16,295 nucleotides of DNA, from the NCBI GenBank assembly GCA_015143735.1, contig VKHC01000174.1, forward strand, positions 1-16,295, given 5' to 3'. The notes under the pieces are model-generated. The model was not told where the DNA came from. It saw only the letters and a program-made list of their open reading frames with translations, and did not search any database. The first letter of the stretch is position 1; the number at the start of each line of letters is the position of its first letter. Source of the stretch: Synura sp. LO234KE (lineage: Eukaryota > Sar > Synurophyceae > Synurales > Mallomonadaceae). Shown piece by piece: positions 1 to 9,091 of the stretch. Position numbers and translations under genes: made by a program.

Positions 1-616
1 ATATAATATTTCTTTCGGGCATCTTCATCGTCAACAAAGAACCTGTTAGTTAGCTCTTCATATGTCTTCTTCCTTGCAGAGTTTTTCCCCAAACCAGATT
101 TTCTTGTTAATGTGGGACTTTTCTTAGTTTCTATATCGGGAATTTCAGCAGGAATTTTGGCATCAATCGAGGACCCAGTTGCCTCAACTTTTGCAAGCGC
201 TAGAGCTTCCAGCTCGTGCGAAATTTTGTTACCCTGAATTAAACAATGATGATGTTTAAATCAGAGGAGCTATCTACTTGTACCTCTAAGGATAATCCGT
301 CATAACGACTAAGCAAACTTTTGATTCTCCAAATAAGGTCATTTTTTAGCTCCTCAGAATGAGAACCATCACTACTCTCTTTTGCAGTTACCGGAGCAGA
401 TTCAACAGACTTTAGTGTCTTTAACAAATCCTCCGCCATGTTAATTAAAGAAAGCACTACTCCTTCATCCCATTCCTTACAATTACCAAATAGTCAGATT
501 TTCAACATTTTGAAACATGTGGTACTTACATGTTCATCCTTGACAGCATTATTTAGCTTTAACGCCGCGTCCGCAATTTTCTGGAACTTCTTCATGACTT
601 CGTTGTCGTATTTCAT
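1..616 (-). CDS. Unrecognised charged helical protein, three visible exons, runs off left edge
   Basis: I do not recognise this protein. The exon model on the minus strand is 616-530, 475-284 and 233 to the window edge, with introns 529-476 (54 nt, GTAAGT donor, TAAG acceptor) and 283-234 (50 nt, GTACAA donor, TTCAG acceptor). Both joins are phase 0 and the frame stays open throughout, giving at least 170 residues (MKYDNEVMKKFQK... at the start). The ATG at 616 was chosen because an in-frame TAG lies just upstream. The sequence is rich in Lys, Glu, Asp and Ser with long helical stretches, no signal peptide and no membrane segment, so a soluble coiled-coil or scaffold-like protein is plausible. 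Before the edge there is a basic patch (RKSGLGKNSARKK) followed by an acidic-aromatic segment (FFVDDEDARKKYY). It is divergent from SEC61G and may share its promoter. The stop codon lies outside the window. The exon structure is fairly secure; the function is unknown. Confidence 0.7.
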
Positions 617-752
617 GTCAAACTATTCCCTATCAAGATTCGAGGCAGGTAAAATTGTACTGCTACTAGTCGAGCAGCTGTTCGCACCTCCACAAATCCA
701 GCATTGAAGTTGTGTGGTTTTACGTCTAACTTAAGTTACTTGATCGGTCAAT
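617..752. promoter_or_regulatory. Compact bidirectional promoter region between the left gene and SEC61G
   Basis: Only 136 bp separate the two divergent start codons (616 on minus, 753 on plus). Both 5' untranslated regions and both core promoters must fit here unless an upstream non-coding exon exists. I see no convincing TATA box. The assignment rests on position alone. Confidence 0.45.
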
Positions 753-1029
753 ATGTCAGATGTTAATGCATTACTGATTGAGCCACTTAAAAAATTTGTT
801 AAAGATTCTACTTACCTCGTTAAAAAATGCACTAAACCGGATCATAAAGGTATGTTTAATTGAAGAGTTCCTTGTGGAAAAAAACTTTTAGTAAATCATT
901 ATACTCGCTTCAGAATTTGCCCGGATCGCGAAAGCCACTGGAATAGGATTTTTGATCATGGGGTTCATCGGGTTCTTTGTTAAGCTGGTTCATATCCCGA
1001 TCAATAATATTATTGTAGGAGGGATGTAA
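753..1029 (+). CDS. SEC61G: Protein transport protein Sec61 subunit gamma (SecE family)
   Basis: This is the small tail-anchored subunit of the Sec61 translocon, the ER channel for co-translational secretion and membrane insertion; it clamps the alpha subunit. Exon 1 is 753-849, the intron is 850-913 (64 nt, GTATGT donor, CTTCAG acceptor, splitting a Glu codon after its first base), and exon 2 is 914-1029 ending in TAA. The 70-residue product matches the usual family length of about 68-70. The N-terminal half carries the amphipathic surface helix ([20 protein letters not shown], residues 11-30). The segment [20 protein letters not shown] (33-52) follows, and the single membrane helix continues through [11 protein letters not shown] to the short end IIVGGM. 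These are hallmark Sec61 gamma motifs, and the protein appears complete and intact. It is too short and too split to stand out as a single ORF. Confidence 0.96.
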
Positions 1030-1153
1030 TTATTTTCACTAATTTGATCATCGTTGATTCGTGATATATCCGGATGGGATCATCGCTGATTCGTGCGAAT
1101 ATATATTAAATCTAACCAGTATCTGGGTTGTCTCCAGTCTAATTTTGGTTAAG
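1030..1153. other. 3' flank of SEC61G with an imperfect 18-bp direct repeat
   Basis: This AT-rich sequence presumably holds the 3' untranslated region. An 18-nt motif (GATCATCG-Y-TGATTCGTG) occurs at 1046-1063 and again at 1078-1095 with one mismatch. I do not see a perfect AATAAA here. Confidence 0.4.
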
Positions 1154-1620
1154 TGCACCATATTATGACAAATTTGATTCAATTACTTTTGTTACATTTG
1201 CGTGTAGTAGTCAGGTAAAGGGGGAATAACGGGTATACGCACCTTTACTCCCACCTTACTGGTAATTCTTTTTTTTTATCAGCGGGTATCCCCGCACTTT
1301 CAAACTACATCTCATACAAAACAAAACTCTCCTGTACAACTCTCGCCAGAGGAGGTAATAGTAGTAGGAGGGGGAAATTAAGGTAGTAGGAAGAAGTATT
1401 TGGAATTAAAGGGCAGTACTCTAAAAGTTATAGAATCTTGGTATCTTAGCAAAATTTCTATTTTAGAACAATTTAATTTGCTGAGTAGTGGGTTGCAGGC
1501 GGTGTATAATTGGAATAGCCAGTTTTTCCCCCAAAAGCATTCGGATAGAAGGCAGGAGCTCTATGCAGTATATCTAATAACTAAGAGCCCCCGTCTATCA
1601 ACTGGCGAATTCCGTGACCA
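1154..1620 (+). repeat. Long direct repeat, copy 1 (467 bp)
   Basis: This copy aligns end to end with 4443-4908. I count five substitutions and one single-base indel, about 98.7% identity. It begins TGCACCATATTATG and ends CCGTGACCA. It contains a run of T (about 1269-1276), a short hairpin (GCGGG-TAT-CCCCGC, where the indel lies) and an open frame described separately. The flanks of the two copies do not match and no target-site duplication is visible. The last 25 bases also belong to the diverged G-rich repeat family that continues to the right, so copy 1 may be the left part of a longer element. Confidence 0.93.
1382..1620 (+). other. Open frame inside repeat copy 1, no ATG start
   Basis: The frame is open from just after a TAA at 1379 and passes out of the repeat to a stop near 1708. 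It has no ATG; the first plausible alternative start is a TTG at 1400. The residues include ESWYLSKISILEQFNLLSSG and an RRQELYAVYLI segment. Between the two repeat copies this frame has four base changes, of which three are synonymous (Leu, Ala and Tyr codons) and one replaces Phe by Ser close to the repeat end. That pattern hints at past coding constraint but the numbers are tiny. I do not recognise the family; it could be a fragment of a mobile-element protein or chance. Confidence 0.3.
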
Positions 1621-1950
1621 ATTGGGGGAGGGGACAGGGCGCCGCCGGAAGCAAAGACGAACCCCGAGGAGTTGGGCACGACTAGTACTATCATGCAGCG
1701 AGCGGTAAGTCCCCAACTAGAAAGTAGGGGAAGCGCGTTCCACCTCCGGGGGAGAACATTCCTACTGAAGTGCCACACATGACATCGCAAAATGACGCGG
1801 TAAGATAGTCCCAGGGACGCGAGAGACAGTAAGTAGTGGAAAACAGTGTAACACCAACCGGAAGGTGAAAGTCTGGTCTCTACAAAGAAGTCCACCACGA
1901 CTACCGAGAACATGAGGGGAAATCAGTGAACAAACGCCGAGTGAAAATTT
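1596..1950 (+). repeat. Dispersed G-rich repeat family, copy A
   Basis: This copy aligns with 6166-6510 (copy B) as a diverged homologue. Shared blocks are the head (ATCAACTGGCGAATTCCGTG against ACCAACTTGCAAGGCCCGTG), then the GGGGGAGGGG stretch, CCCCAACTAG with GGGGAAGCGCGTTCC, CTCCGGGGGAGAACATTCCT, and near the end GTCCACCACGACTACCG followed by ACATGAGGGG. It overlaps the last 25 bases of the long direct repeat. The reverse strand carries an open frame (1913-1581) that is recognisably similar to the one in copy B. Confidence 0.75.
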
Positions 1951-1970
1951 ATCTAGCGTAGCAAGCTGAT

Positions 1971-2851
1971 CTAGGAATGGTGGGGAGGCGTGCTACCAAG
2001 TACTGCGGCGCGCTTCTCCCCCGCCAAGATGCTCGGCGACCAAACCACTTTGCAACGGCCCCAGCAGTGGAATGATGTTCCCGCTCCGAAAGAGGACGAG
2101 TTCAAGAAAATGATCTGGAAAAGTTCTCGGTTGTAACTAGACCCGGCTGTGGAGTTGGAGGGCAAGGAATATTTGGCTGCACCAATTGAAAGTTATGGGA
2201 GGAGGGCTCGTGGGAAGGGAGTGTACAAAGTTGTCCCGAAGCGTTCCACGCCGACTCCACAGTTTCCAAGATTGCCACCCGAGAAGGTTGATGACCTAGC
2301 CTCAGTGGTCAGGAGGTCATCAATATTTTCAAACCAACATTCAATAAAATTCATTTTAGAGGCAGAGATATTGCCCAGTAGCTCCCGGGAATAGTCCGCA
2401 AAATCTTTGGAGTGAGCTTGAACTCAAGGAAACCATGTGTCAGTATAGGAAGAAGTAGCAGTGAGGATAGAAGAAGAGTGTATCTGCCTTACATGATGCA
2501 GAAGGAGTGGTTCAGCACATTAGTCTGCATTCTAGACCACTCGTCCTGTACTGCGACACGTGTTGCAACTTCCCGAGACAAAAAACGGCTGCGCCTACAG
2601 CCTAGAAGATAGATTGTGTTGTGAGTAAGCAATTTCTGGGTGTCAAACTTTGTGAGTAACCAAGTGGTGTAACATCTTTGATCTGGGGTAAACGTTCCTC
2701 CAAACGGTTTACCTAATCGCAATCGGATAAAGTCGTCTGGCATAGATTCTCCAGTGAGAGGTGAGAATTGTCGCGAAATTGCAGTTGATCCTTCTACGTT
2801 CCCAACAGACATGCGCGCCAACGGCTTAGTTGGGAACATCTTAAATTGCAA
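1971..2851 (-). pseudogene. Possible decayed coding region, unrecognised
   Basis: Successive open stretches run on the minus strand in different frames. One at 2851-2489 is 120 codons and contains QFSPLTGESMPDDFIRLRLG. A second from about 2430 to a TAA at 2193 has no early ATG and contains HSKDFADYSRELLGNIS. A third at 2165-1971 contains SSYNRELFQIIFLNSSS. Their amino-acid composition looks protein-like, but I cannot join them with splice sites in consistent phase, although a GTAAGG lies at the end of the first. The simplest reading is a frameshifted remnant of an element or gene that I do not recognise. Chance open frames remain possible. Confidence 0.25.
2288..2323. other. Perfect 10-bp inverted repeat with a 16-nt loop
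   Basis: The arms are TTGATGACCT at 2288-2297 and AGGTCATCAA at 2314-2323. It lies inside the possible decayed coding region, has no T-run after it, and has no clear function. Confidence 0.5.
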
Positions 2852-3377
2852 CTGTCATCGTGGTCCAAAAAGGTTCCGTGAAAAATCCTTGGAAGGAAGG
2901 GGGAAGGCCAAAGGATTATTGAGTTTATGTTGGAAAAACCGATTATCATCGAGGTTTGACATACATAAACAAAGTTTGTGAAAAAAGATATTTGAGCCAA
3001 ATTGATTCGGTTTGTGAGGAGCATTCGGCCTCAACATTTTGAAAAATAATACGTCCGTACGGATTATCGAAAAAATATAAACCCATAGATAATTGTTCGT
3101 ACGTTCCAAATGATGAAAATTTTATGATTTTAATTCTGGGTGAAGTAAAAGAATACGGTTGAAGCACATTTCTCAATTATTGTGACAATAAGTTCATCCG
3201 TTTTCTTCACATGAAAAGTGAAGTGCTACGATGTTGGACGTGCGCCCCACTCGGGTGTACATTCGATCATGTGTTTGGGGAGGCTCTGCAAAATTTTTGC
3301 CTCCACTCGTGCATTTTCGCCGCTGAAGAAAGATGTTACAGATAAACCTCGCTCTGATCGGATTATCTGTCTGCTTT

Positions 3378-3463
3378 ATCAGCTTGTGCTAATCCTTGAT
3401 CCGATTACGTGCATGTTTGATCAGTTTGTGCTCATCCTGATTATGGGCATGTTTGATGAGTTT
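3378..3463 (+). repeat. Imperfect tandem repeat, about two units of 36-42 bp
   Basis: Unit 1 is 3378-3419, unit 2 is 3420-3455, and a partial third unit is 3456-3463. The shared skeleton is ATCAG-Y-TTGTGCT-N-ATCCT, then GATTA, then GCATGTTTG. Unit 2 lacks about six bases in its middle. Confidence 0.65.
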
Positions 3464-3750
3464 ATCTAAAAAAAAACGATCAGCACTGGTTTATTTTGAG
3501 ATAAAATAGTCAAATAATGCAAAGTTTTACCCGATTATGTTCACTTTTTTCACAAACTCATCTTTGTTTTTGGTGCTGAAAGTTGGGCTGCTTATTTTAA
3601 AAATTTAAGCTCGTGTTGTTCTTAATCTCGCCATCTTGTTTTCTGTTACCTGACTGGAAGCCTAAGAGGTGAACGCCAGCAAGTGTAATATCGCAGGATT
3701 TTCGCTCAAGCAATTTTGCAAATAAAGATTTGGTGCTGAATTCCCTGGCG

Positions 3751-3880
3751 CTCCAAACCTAAATATTGTTGCAAAATATTAGCTTGATCGAATTCAGATC
3801 CGGGGGTGGTTGTCCAAGAAACTTAAAATGTTTATCTCTGTGTCAGAGGATTAAGTTGGCTGGAGGCCTGGATTACCTTT
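3751..3880 (+). repeat. Diverged repeat pair, member 1
   Basis: This member shares two blocks with 7403-7490: CTCCAAACCTAAAT (3751-3764) and a 27-nt block at 3854-3880 (AGTTGGCTGGAGGCCTGGAT and onward) that differs at one base. The sequence between them (TTTATCTCTG...) is alignable but diverged and longer here. Confidence 0.6.
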
Positions 3881-4442
3881 GCCTTAATTAATACCCTAGA
3901 ATTTTATTCTCCATGACAATCAGTGTCGTTATTGGTCAGGTGGTCATAAACTATGGTTACTGATGTGTGAATACGTTTCTAGTGCCTCTAGGAGTATCGT
4001 AAGATCATATTCACCATTACCATCGCTTTTCTAAGAAATGACAAAATTTCCCGCTCCGCACGTTTTTGGTCATTTTTAGGGCCATAGAAAATAACGACGT
4101 GGTGGTCATTTTGAGCCAAACGTTTTTTGACGGCCTACCATGATGACCGCAAATCGGAAAAAAGATAAAAATCGAAAGAATCGATGCTCTAAGGTGGGAC
4201 TTCTAGAGTTAAGGGGAAAAGGGGGGGTTAAGGGAATGACCAGTAGTTGGCCTTTTTGATAGTATGGAGAAACCAATTTTTAAAGCTATCCATCTTACAG
4301 CTTAAGCAATAAAAAAAGGATAGGTGTTCCCTGCGCTTTATGAGGCTTAGGTAACGCTAATATCTGACGGCTGTGAGCATAGTAGTCTGAGGCAAACCTA
4401 ATCAGAAGGCAAGTAAAAAAAAATTGACGCACTCAATACAAA

Positions 4443-4908
4443 TGCACCATATTATGACAAATTTGATTCAATTACTTTTGTTACATTTGCGTGTAGTAGT
4501 CAGGTAAAGGGGGTATAACGGGTATACGCACCTTTACTCCCACCTTACTGGTAATTCTTTTTTTTTATCAGCGGGTATCCCGCACTTTCAAACTACATCT
4601 CATACAAAACAAAACTCTCCTGTACAACTCTCGCCAGAGGAGGTAATAGTAGTAGGAGGGGGAAATTAAGGTAGTAGGAAGAAGTATTTGGAATTAAAGG
4701 GCAGTACTCTAAAAGTTATAGAATCTTGGTATCTTAGCAAAATTTCTATTTTAGAACAATTTAATTTGCTGAGTAGTGGGTTACAGGCAGTGTATAATTG
4801 GAATAGCCAGTTTTTCCCCCAAAAGCATTCGGATAGAAGGCAGGAGCTCTACGCAGTATATCTAATAACTAAGAGCCCCCGTCTATCAACTGGCGAATCC
4901 CGTGACCA
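4443..4908 (+). repeat. Long direct repeat, copy 2 (466 bp)
   Basis: This is the partner of 1154-1620, in the same orientation with about 98.7% identity. Here the hairpin is perfect (GCGGG-TAT-CCCGC). Homology stops abruptly after CCGTGACCA. The right flank (CTCTTTCGTC) is unrelated to the right flank of copy 1, so this copy lacks the G-rich family sequence that continues from copy 1. Confidence 0.93.
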
Positions 4909-4921
4909 CTCTTTCGTCTGA
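4670..4921 (+). other. Open frame inside repeat copy 2, no ATG start
   Basis: This is the same frame as in copy 1, with three of four differences synonymous. It runs past the repeat end for four codons and stops with TGA at 4919-4921. There is no ATG, and the product is not recognised. Confidence 0.3.
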
Positions 4922-5925
4922 ACGACTACATCGGTGATCACGGGGTTCCGTATTTATTATAAAACAGCGAAAATGATAAATGCGGTACCATGATAAATGC
5001 GGTAAAAAATTATCATGATAATCATATTTGTGAACTTCTCTGACTTCAGCTTGAGGAAGTAAATTTTACATGCAAGCATTTTTTAGACTCTGCTATTTAT
5101 CTCGTAATGATAAGAAGGAGAAGAATTCGCATCAAGGTATCAACGCGCAAATATTAAAAAAGCAAGTTTAAACTTAGCTTGAAACTGAAATAACAAAAGC
5201 TCAATACCTTCAAAGGACCTGCTATCAATCAAAGATGTCAATTGAATCCACCTGGCTAGTCCTGAGTTTTTAATTCTGCAGGAGTAGAATTTTTCATTAT
5301 CAAAGTGTTGAAATAATTAGTCGGAGGAGTGGCCTTGTGCGATTAAATTTAATTGTTTCGTATTTTTAACGAATAAAAAGAATTTCGATATGAAGGAGTG
5401 CCGCGTTTGAGGCAGAATGACCAAAAAGGTTAGCTTTGAGTTTTTTTTTATTAGAATGAAAGTAAACGGGTCATAGCTAATTACAATGTATTTTCTTCGT
5501 CAAAGACGATAATCACGATGTAACTGCAATTGATGAAGCATACGTAAGGTTGGTATATTTCCTCCTGTAACCTGTTCACACACCGAGGCTCACTGAAATT
5601 CTCTTTCTTGAATCGCCCCCACTTCGGCACCATTGATATTTACCCTATTTATCGGCAGTGACTCTCATGTCGATTGGTAGTTTAGTACTTCCGATCGCTT
5701 TATAAGAGGAATCTTAAAGAGTATTCTGTTGGTGTTATATATTTCCTGATATTCCAATAGTTAATTAGTTTTTTTAAACGAACAATGAGAGATTAACGTG
5801 AGAGAAAACCCGCCTCCCCCACATGAAGAACACAACCGTGGTGTGTACCAACAAGTAGGAAGTCGCCGCCCCGCGGCCTAGTAGGAAGGAAATTCAATTG
5901 CATTCACCTGAAGTGCAAACGTTCA
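4909..5925. other. AT-rich spacer with no supported gene
   Basis: No coding frame of substance is present on either strand. Small structures are a 15-bp direct repeat (ATGATAAATGCGGTA at 4973-4987 and 4990-5004, two bases apart) followed by a perfect 14-bp palindrome (ATTATCATGATAAT, 5009-5022), and a T run near 5442-5450. The composition turns GC-richer after about 5800, where the G-rich repeat family begins. Confidence 0.5.
4973..5022. repeat. Short tandem 15-mer plus 14-bp palindrome
   Basis: Two copies of ATGATAAATGCGGTA are separated by CC, and ATTATCATGATAAT follows immediately. The cluster sits just beyond repeat copy 2. Its function is unknown. Confidence 0.6.
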
Positions 5926-5929
5926 CAGA

Positions 5930-5985
5930 ATGCAGCGACTTCCCCAACTAGGTAGAAGGAGATGAGTGCATTCCCTGTCAAAGGT
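5930..5985 (+). repeat. Dispersed G-rich repeat family, fragment E
   Basis: The segment ATGCAGCGACTTCCCCAACT, followed by AGGTAGAAGGAGATGAGTGC, aligns with copy A near 1693-1740 (ATGCAGCGAGCGGTAAGTCC, then CCAACTAGAAAGTAGGGG). It lies about 240 bp left of copy B and in the same orientation, as if two family members are nested or tandem here. Confidence 0.5.
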
Positions 5986-6165
5986 GGTGTTGCAAGTAGG
6001 GTCATTGATAAAGAAGGGAGGCACAGACTGTCCAGGAGCACGAGATCGATAGCGGGAAAGGGGTGTGCGAACGGGCTCTTTGCCGAAAATCCCTGGTGTT
6101 AACTATCATAGGTCGACAAGAAGCAGGTCTACCGCGCAATATTTCTTATAATTACGAGTCCCCAG

Positions 6166-6510
6166 CATGTACCAACTTGCAAGGCCCGTGACCGAGTGGT
6201 GGAGGGGAAAAGAAAAACGCTCCGTCGGTAAGCTTCCTCTCCCGGGGATGATTAATGCACACAACAACTTCCCCAGCTGGATAGAGGGGAACGTGCGTAC
6301 CTCCCCCGGGGGGAACATTTCTACCAAAAAACAAGCACCTTGCATGGCACCTTCGTAACGCGGGGGTATAAATCAGTCCTAACAAGGCGAGTGATAGCGA
6401 TGGGGGCAAAAGTATAACAAATGCAACGTATATTTCGACAAAAGTGTCCACCACGCCGACCGACACCACATGAAAAGGTAAACGATCAGAGCACAAACGC
6501 GAAAGAAATA
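6166..6510 (+). repeat. Dispersed G-rich repeat family, copy B
   Basis: This is a diverged homologue of copy A. It opens with CATGTACCAACTTGCAAGGC, then CCGTGACCGAGTGGTGGAGG. It includes CTTCCCCAGCTGGATAGAGG and CCTCCCCCGGGGGGAACATT, and closes with GTGTCCACCACGCCGACCG. The reverse strand has a 178-codon open frame (6688-6152) that overlaps the family and resembles the shorter one in copy A (shared SPPP-x-GHG near its end). No known protein domain is recognised in it. Confidence 0.75.
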
Positions 6511-7402
6511 ATGTAGTACGTTGCTCCGGCGCCGAAACTGAAGTGATAGCAGACGTGACAAGGAATAATGAGGCATGAAACGGTTGGTCCCGAAGTTGAA
6601 AAGGTGGGCCGCGATCCAGTCTTGCGCCACGCATCCGACGAGTTTTGCTCACAAAGGGTTGATGACAGCGTCCCATGCAACGGGGCAAAGTCTCTCAATT
6701 CGAGTGTACCGATTTTCCGAAAATTGTCCCAACCGCTCATAAAGATGTCGAAATTGACTGAAATATGAAACAAGATTGGCAATAACGCCTGATGCTCCGA
6801 GACAGAGACACAGTGACGAGTGTGGTCGTTTTACTTGCAATGAACTTTCGCTCGAGCAAGGCTGTGGATAAGCCCGAATTTCTAGCTTCGTGGTGAACGC
6901 GTCTGATTAGAAGTCGGGTGGAGTGACATCAAAGAGTAGGCTACGTAACTATATTATTCTGGAGAGTTCGCGTTGAATGTCATATTGTTGTGGAGGTTCA
7001 TTGGAGTAAGTTCCGGACTTTGCGTCAATTCCTGGATGAAGTTAGCAGACCAGGAGGTTACTTCCTAAGCAGGAAAGATTCTCTAAATTTTACAGAGAAT
7101 AAGATAACTTCTCCGAGGTCGATGTAGCAGAGTCTGCCTGCCCGTGAAGAGCCCAAATATCCAGGGAGAAGTCAAAAGCAGAGTGTGCTTCTGAGATCAT
7201 TCTCGACTGAAGAGTCAGACTCAGAGGAGTAGTAAGGAAACTCCTAATGGACTGGTGCACCAAAAACTATGGCAGCTGAAGGAACTTTTTGCTTGAGTTC
7301 TGTGGTGGCCAAATCGAAAATCTGGAGAATTAAAAGTTGGGGGATGACATATCGAGGGGTTGACGCCCAAGCTTCATTGGTCCGGAGTTAAATATACTTG
7401 TT
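6511..7402. other. Spacer with no supported gene
   Basis: Only short overlapping ORFs on both strands are present, with no recognisable motif. A small inverted repeat (ATTCTCT ... AGAGAAT, about 7078-7100) is present. The purine-rich stretch around 7050-7300 has coding-like composition but is broken by stops. Confidence 0.4.
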
Positions 7403-7490
7403 CTCCAAACCTAAATTGATATTGCTGACCAGGAAAATTAAATATTTTTTCTCTGCCGAATCGAGTTGGCTCGAGGCCTGGATTACCTTT
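7403..7490 (+). repeat. Diverged repeat pair, member 2
   Basis: This is the partner of 3751-3880. CTCCAAACCTAAAT lies at 7403-7416 and AGTTGGCTCGAGGCCTGGAT begins the 27-nt block at 7464-7490. The gap between the blocks is about 40 nt shorter than in member 1. Confidence 0.6.
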
Positions 7491-8420
7491 TAGCCTCCTT
7501 TGAAGGGCGGAGGTCCGGCGGCACGGCTATGGTGGTCCAATCTGTCAGGCTGCGCAGCACCCGGCTTTTCGTGACCCGTTGTATCCTGTTTGGTTATAAT
7601 AGCATTGCGCCGGTCGGAGGTGGGACCAGTCTTCGCGGTGCTGTCTGGTCCCAAGTTATCAATCAGGCTGTCCTCTCCGCGTGGGTCCCGGGTTGATCCT
7701 CCAGCCAGGAGAGATTTCGGGCGCGGATCTCTCGTCGTCCAAGGAGCTGAGCTGTGGGAGAATCCTGTAGTTTTAGGGTGAGAATATCACTACAGGGAAC
7801 ATAGGGTCTGATTTTGGAACATTTTCCTCTGTTGAACTTCAACTTCAAGTAACGGAGTACTAAAACTCAAATGAGTCCATGGAAATACGTATTACGAAAG
7901 TTATTACTTTTCTAACCGTCGGCCACCTCGAATAAAGGTGTCTTTTGTTGAATTTCCATCAAAACCCTTCACCAATGGTGATTTGAGAGGTCTACATTGG
8001 CTTCAATTACAATATGCTTTAACTGCGAATATATGTTTTGTGCATTTTTCGTTGAATGGACGAAGCTACTTATCATATATAGATGATTTTGCGCGCGGGG
8101 GGCGCGCGGGGGGCGCGCGTTTTTGCACGTTTCTTTAAAAGACGTAGCCACATGGAAAGGTTAACGATAAATTATTGATGAGCCTTATGTGCTATGCGTT
8201 AAATATATCATAGCTGAATTAGTGTGCAGACCACATATTATGAAGAAATACAAGCGAATACCGAAGTAGATCAAAATGTAAAATTTTGGAACATTTTTGT
8301 TCATTTCCCGGGGGAGAGCCTCGCCAATTGTAGTCACTTCCCCTTTGGCCTCGCACTGTGGTAGTGGTCGTTCGCCGGGTACAGCATGAGGTAGTTGTTC
8401 ATTTGACATAAAAGTTGGGA
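7491..8420. other. Spacer with no supported gene
   Basis: A GC-rich portion (about 7500-7760) carries two overlapping short open frames with no known motif. The rest is AT-rich. The GC repeat at 8091-8119 is the one notable structure. Confidence 0.4.
8091..8119 (+). repeat. GC-only tandem repeat, 11-bp unit
   Basis: Two full units of GCGCGCGGGGG (8091-8101 and 8102-8112) are followed by a partial GCGCGCG (8113-8119). Alternating GC with G runs could adopt Z-DNA or G-rich structures. It sits abruptly in AT-rich sequence. Confidence 0.85.
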
Positions 8421-8750
8421 CTATTGGACCACGACGTAACCCCAGCCACTACTATCCGGGATGTGTTGAGGTGAGTCTTCCTTGCTAAACGAGCCGTTCG
8501 TGGTTAGTTTTGTTCCTTCCGCTAGTATGAGATCCCGCTGGCGCTGTCGCTCCAGCGCTTGTTGGTCGGCTGCGCCAGCTGCTGCTTCGTCTGGGAAGGA
8601 ATCCGCGGAGCTTCCCTCCTGAGACTTGAAATATCTATTGCATGACAAAATCGTAGTCTGCACACACCCCACGAGCCATAGCGCCGATAGCGACGAACCA
8701 CTTCGACCCTTTTGGAAGCTCTTCTGACCACCGTCAAGCGAAGGGATCGA

Positions 8751-8763
8751 GGGGGGGGGGGGG
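8751..8763 (+). repeat. Homopolymer of 13 G
   Basis: A run of 13 G follows GGGATCGA. Its exact length may be unreliable in any assembly. Confidence 0.9.
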
Positions 8764-8987
8764 TGTCTGCGTTCCTCTCAGATGACTTCCCTGAGCATGT
8801 TCAATTGTCGGATTTCACGAATAAAGGTAGCAAGAGCCTCTCTGTCCGAGGGGTGATCCAGTCCCGTTTTCACAACTCGTAGTCGGAATTTCTTGCACCG
8901 CGTGAGATCCCCCAGGGCCACCATGAAACTACCTGGTTCTTCATATAGCTTGAGAAGTAGTTCTGCCTGGGCGCGTTCTCCGGATGG

Positions 8988-9091
8988 AAGTCCCGTCCCG
9001 ACCAGGTGTTCTTGATTGCGGCTATTCCTATGCCTCTGACTTGACTCAGGTCCTCTTCCGACGGAGCATTCGCGATAAAAGTGGTCGTAAG
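8988..9091 (+). repeat. Perfect 104-bp direct duplication, copy 1
   Basis: This segment, from AAGTCCCGTCCCGACCAGG to AAAAGTGGTCGTAAG, is identical to 9417-9520. It lies within the decayed minus-strand coding remnant, so this copy is in its native context. Confidence 0.97.

Larger units (their letters stand above)
3024..4442. other. Spacer with no supported gene
   Basis: This AT-rich stretch carries stop codons in all frames apart from short chance ORFs. It holds an imperfect tandem repeat (3378-3463), one member of a diverged repeat pair (3751-3880), and homopolymer runs such as the A run near 3467-3475. I see no RNA gene and no recognisable protein motif. Confidence 0.5.

Noticed and set aside
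1154-4908. An LTR retrotransposon, reading the 466-bp repeats as LTRs (they begin TG and end CA) around a 2.8-kb interior
   Set aside because: There is no matching target-site duplication (flanks TTAAG and CTCTT), no convincing primer-binding site after the left copy, no adjacent polypurine tract before the right copy, and no recognisable reverse transcriptase, integrase or protease in the interior.
7466-7781. Short GC-rich plus-strand ORFs
   Set aside because: Two mutually overlapping frames begin in or near a repeat block and neither has a motif.
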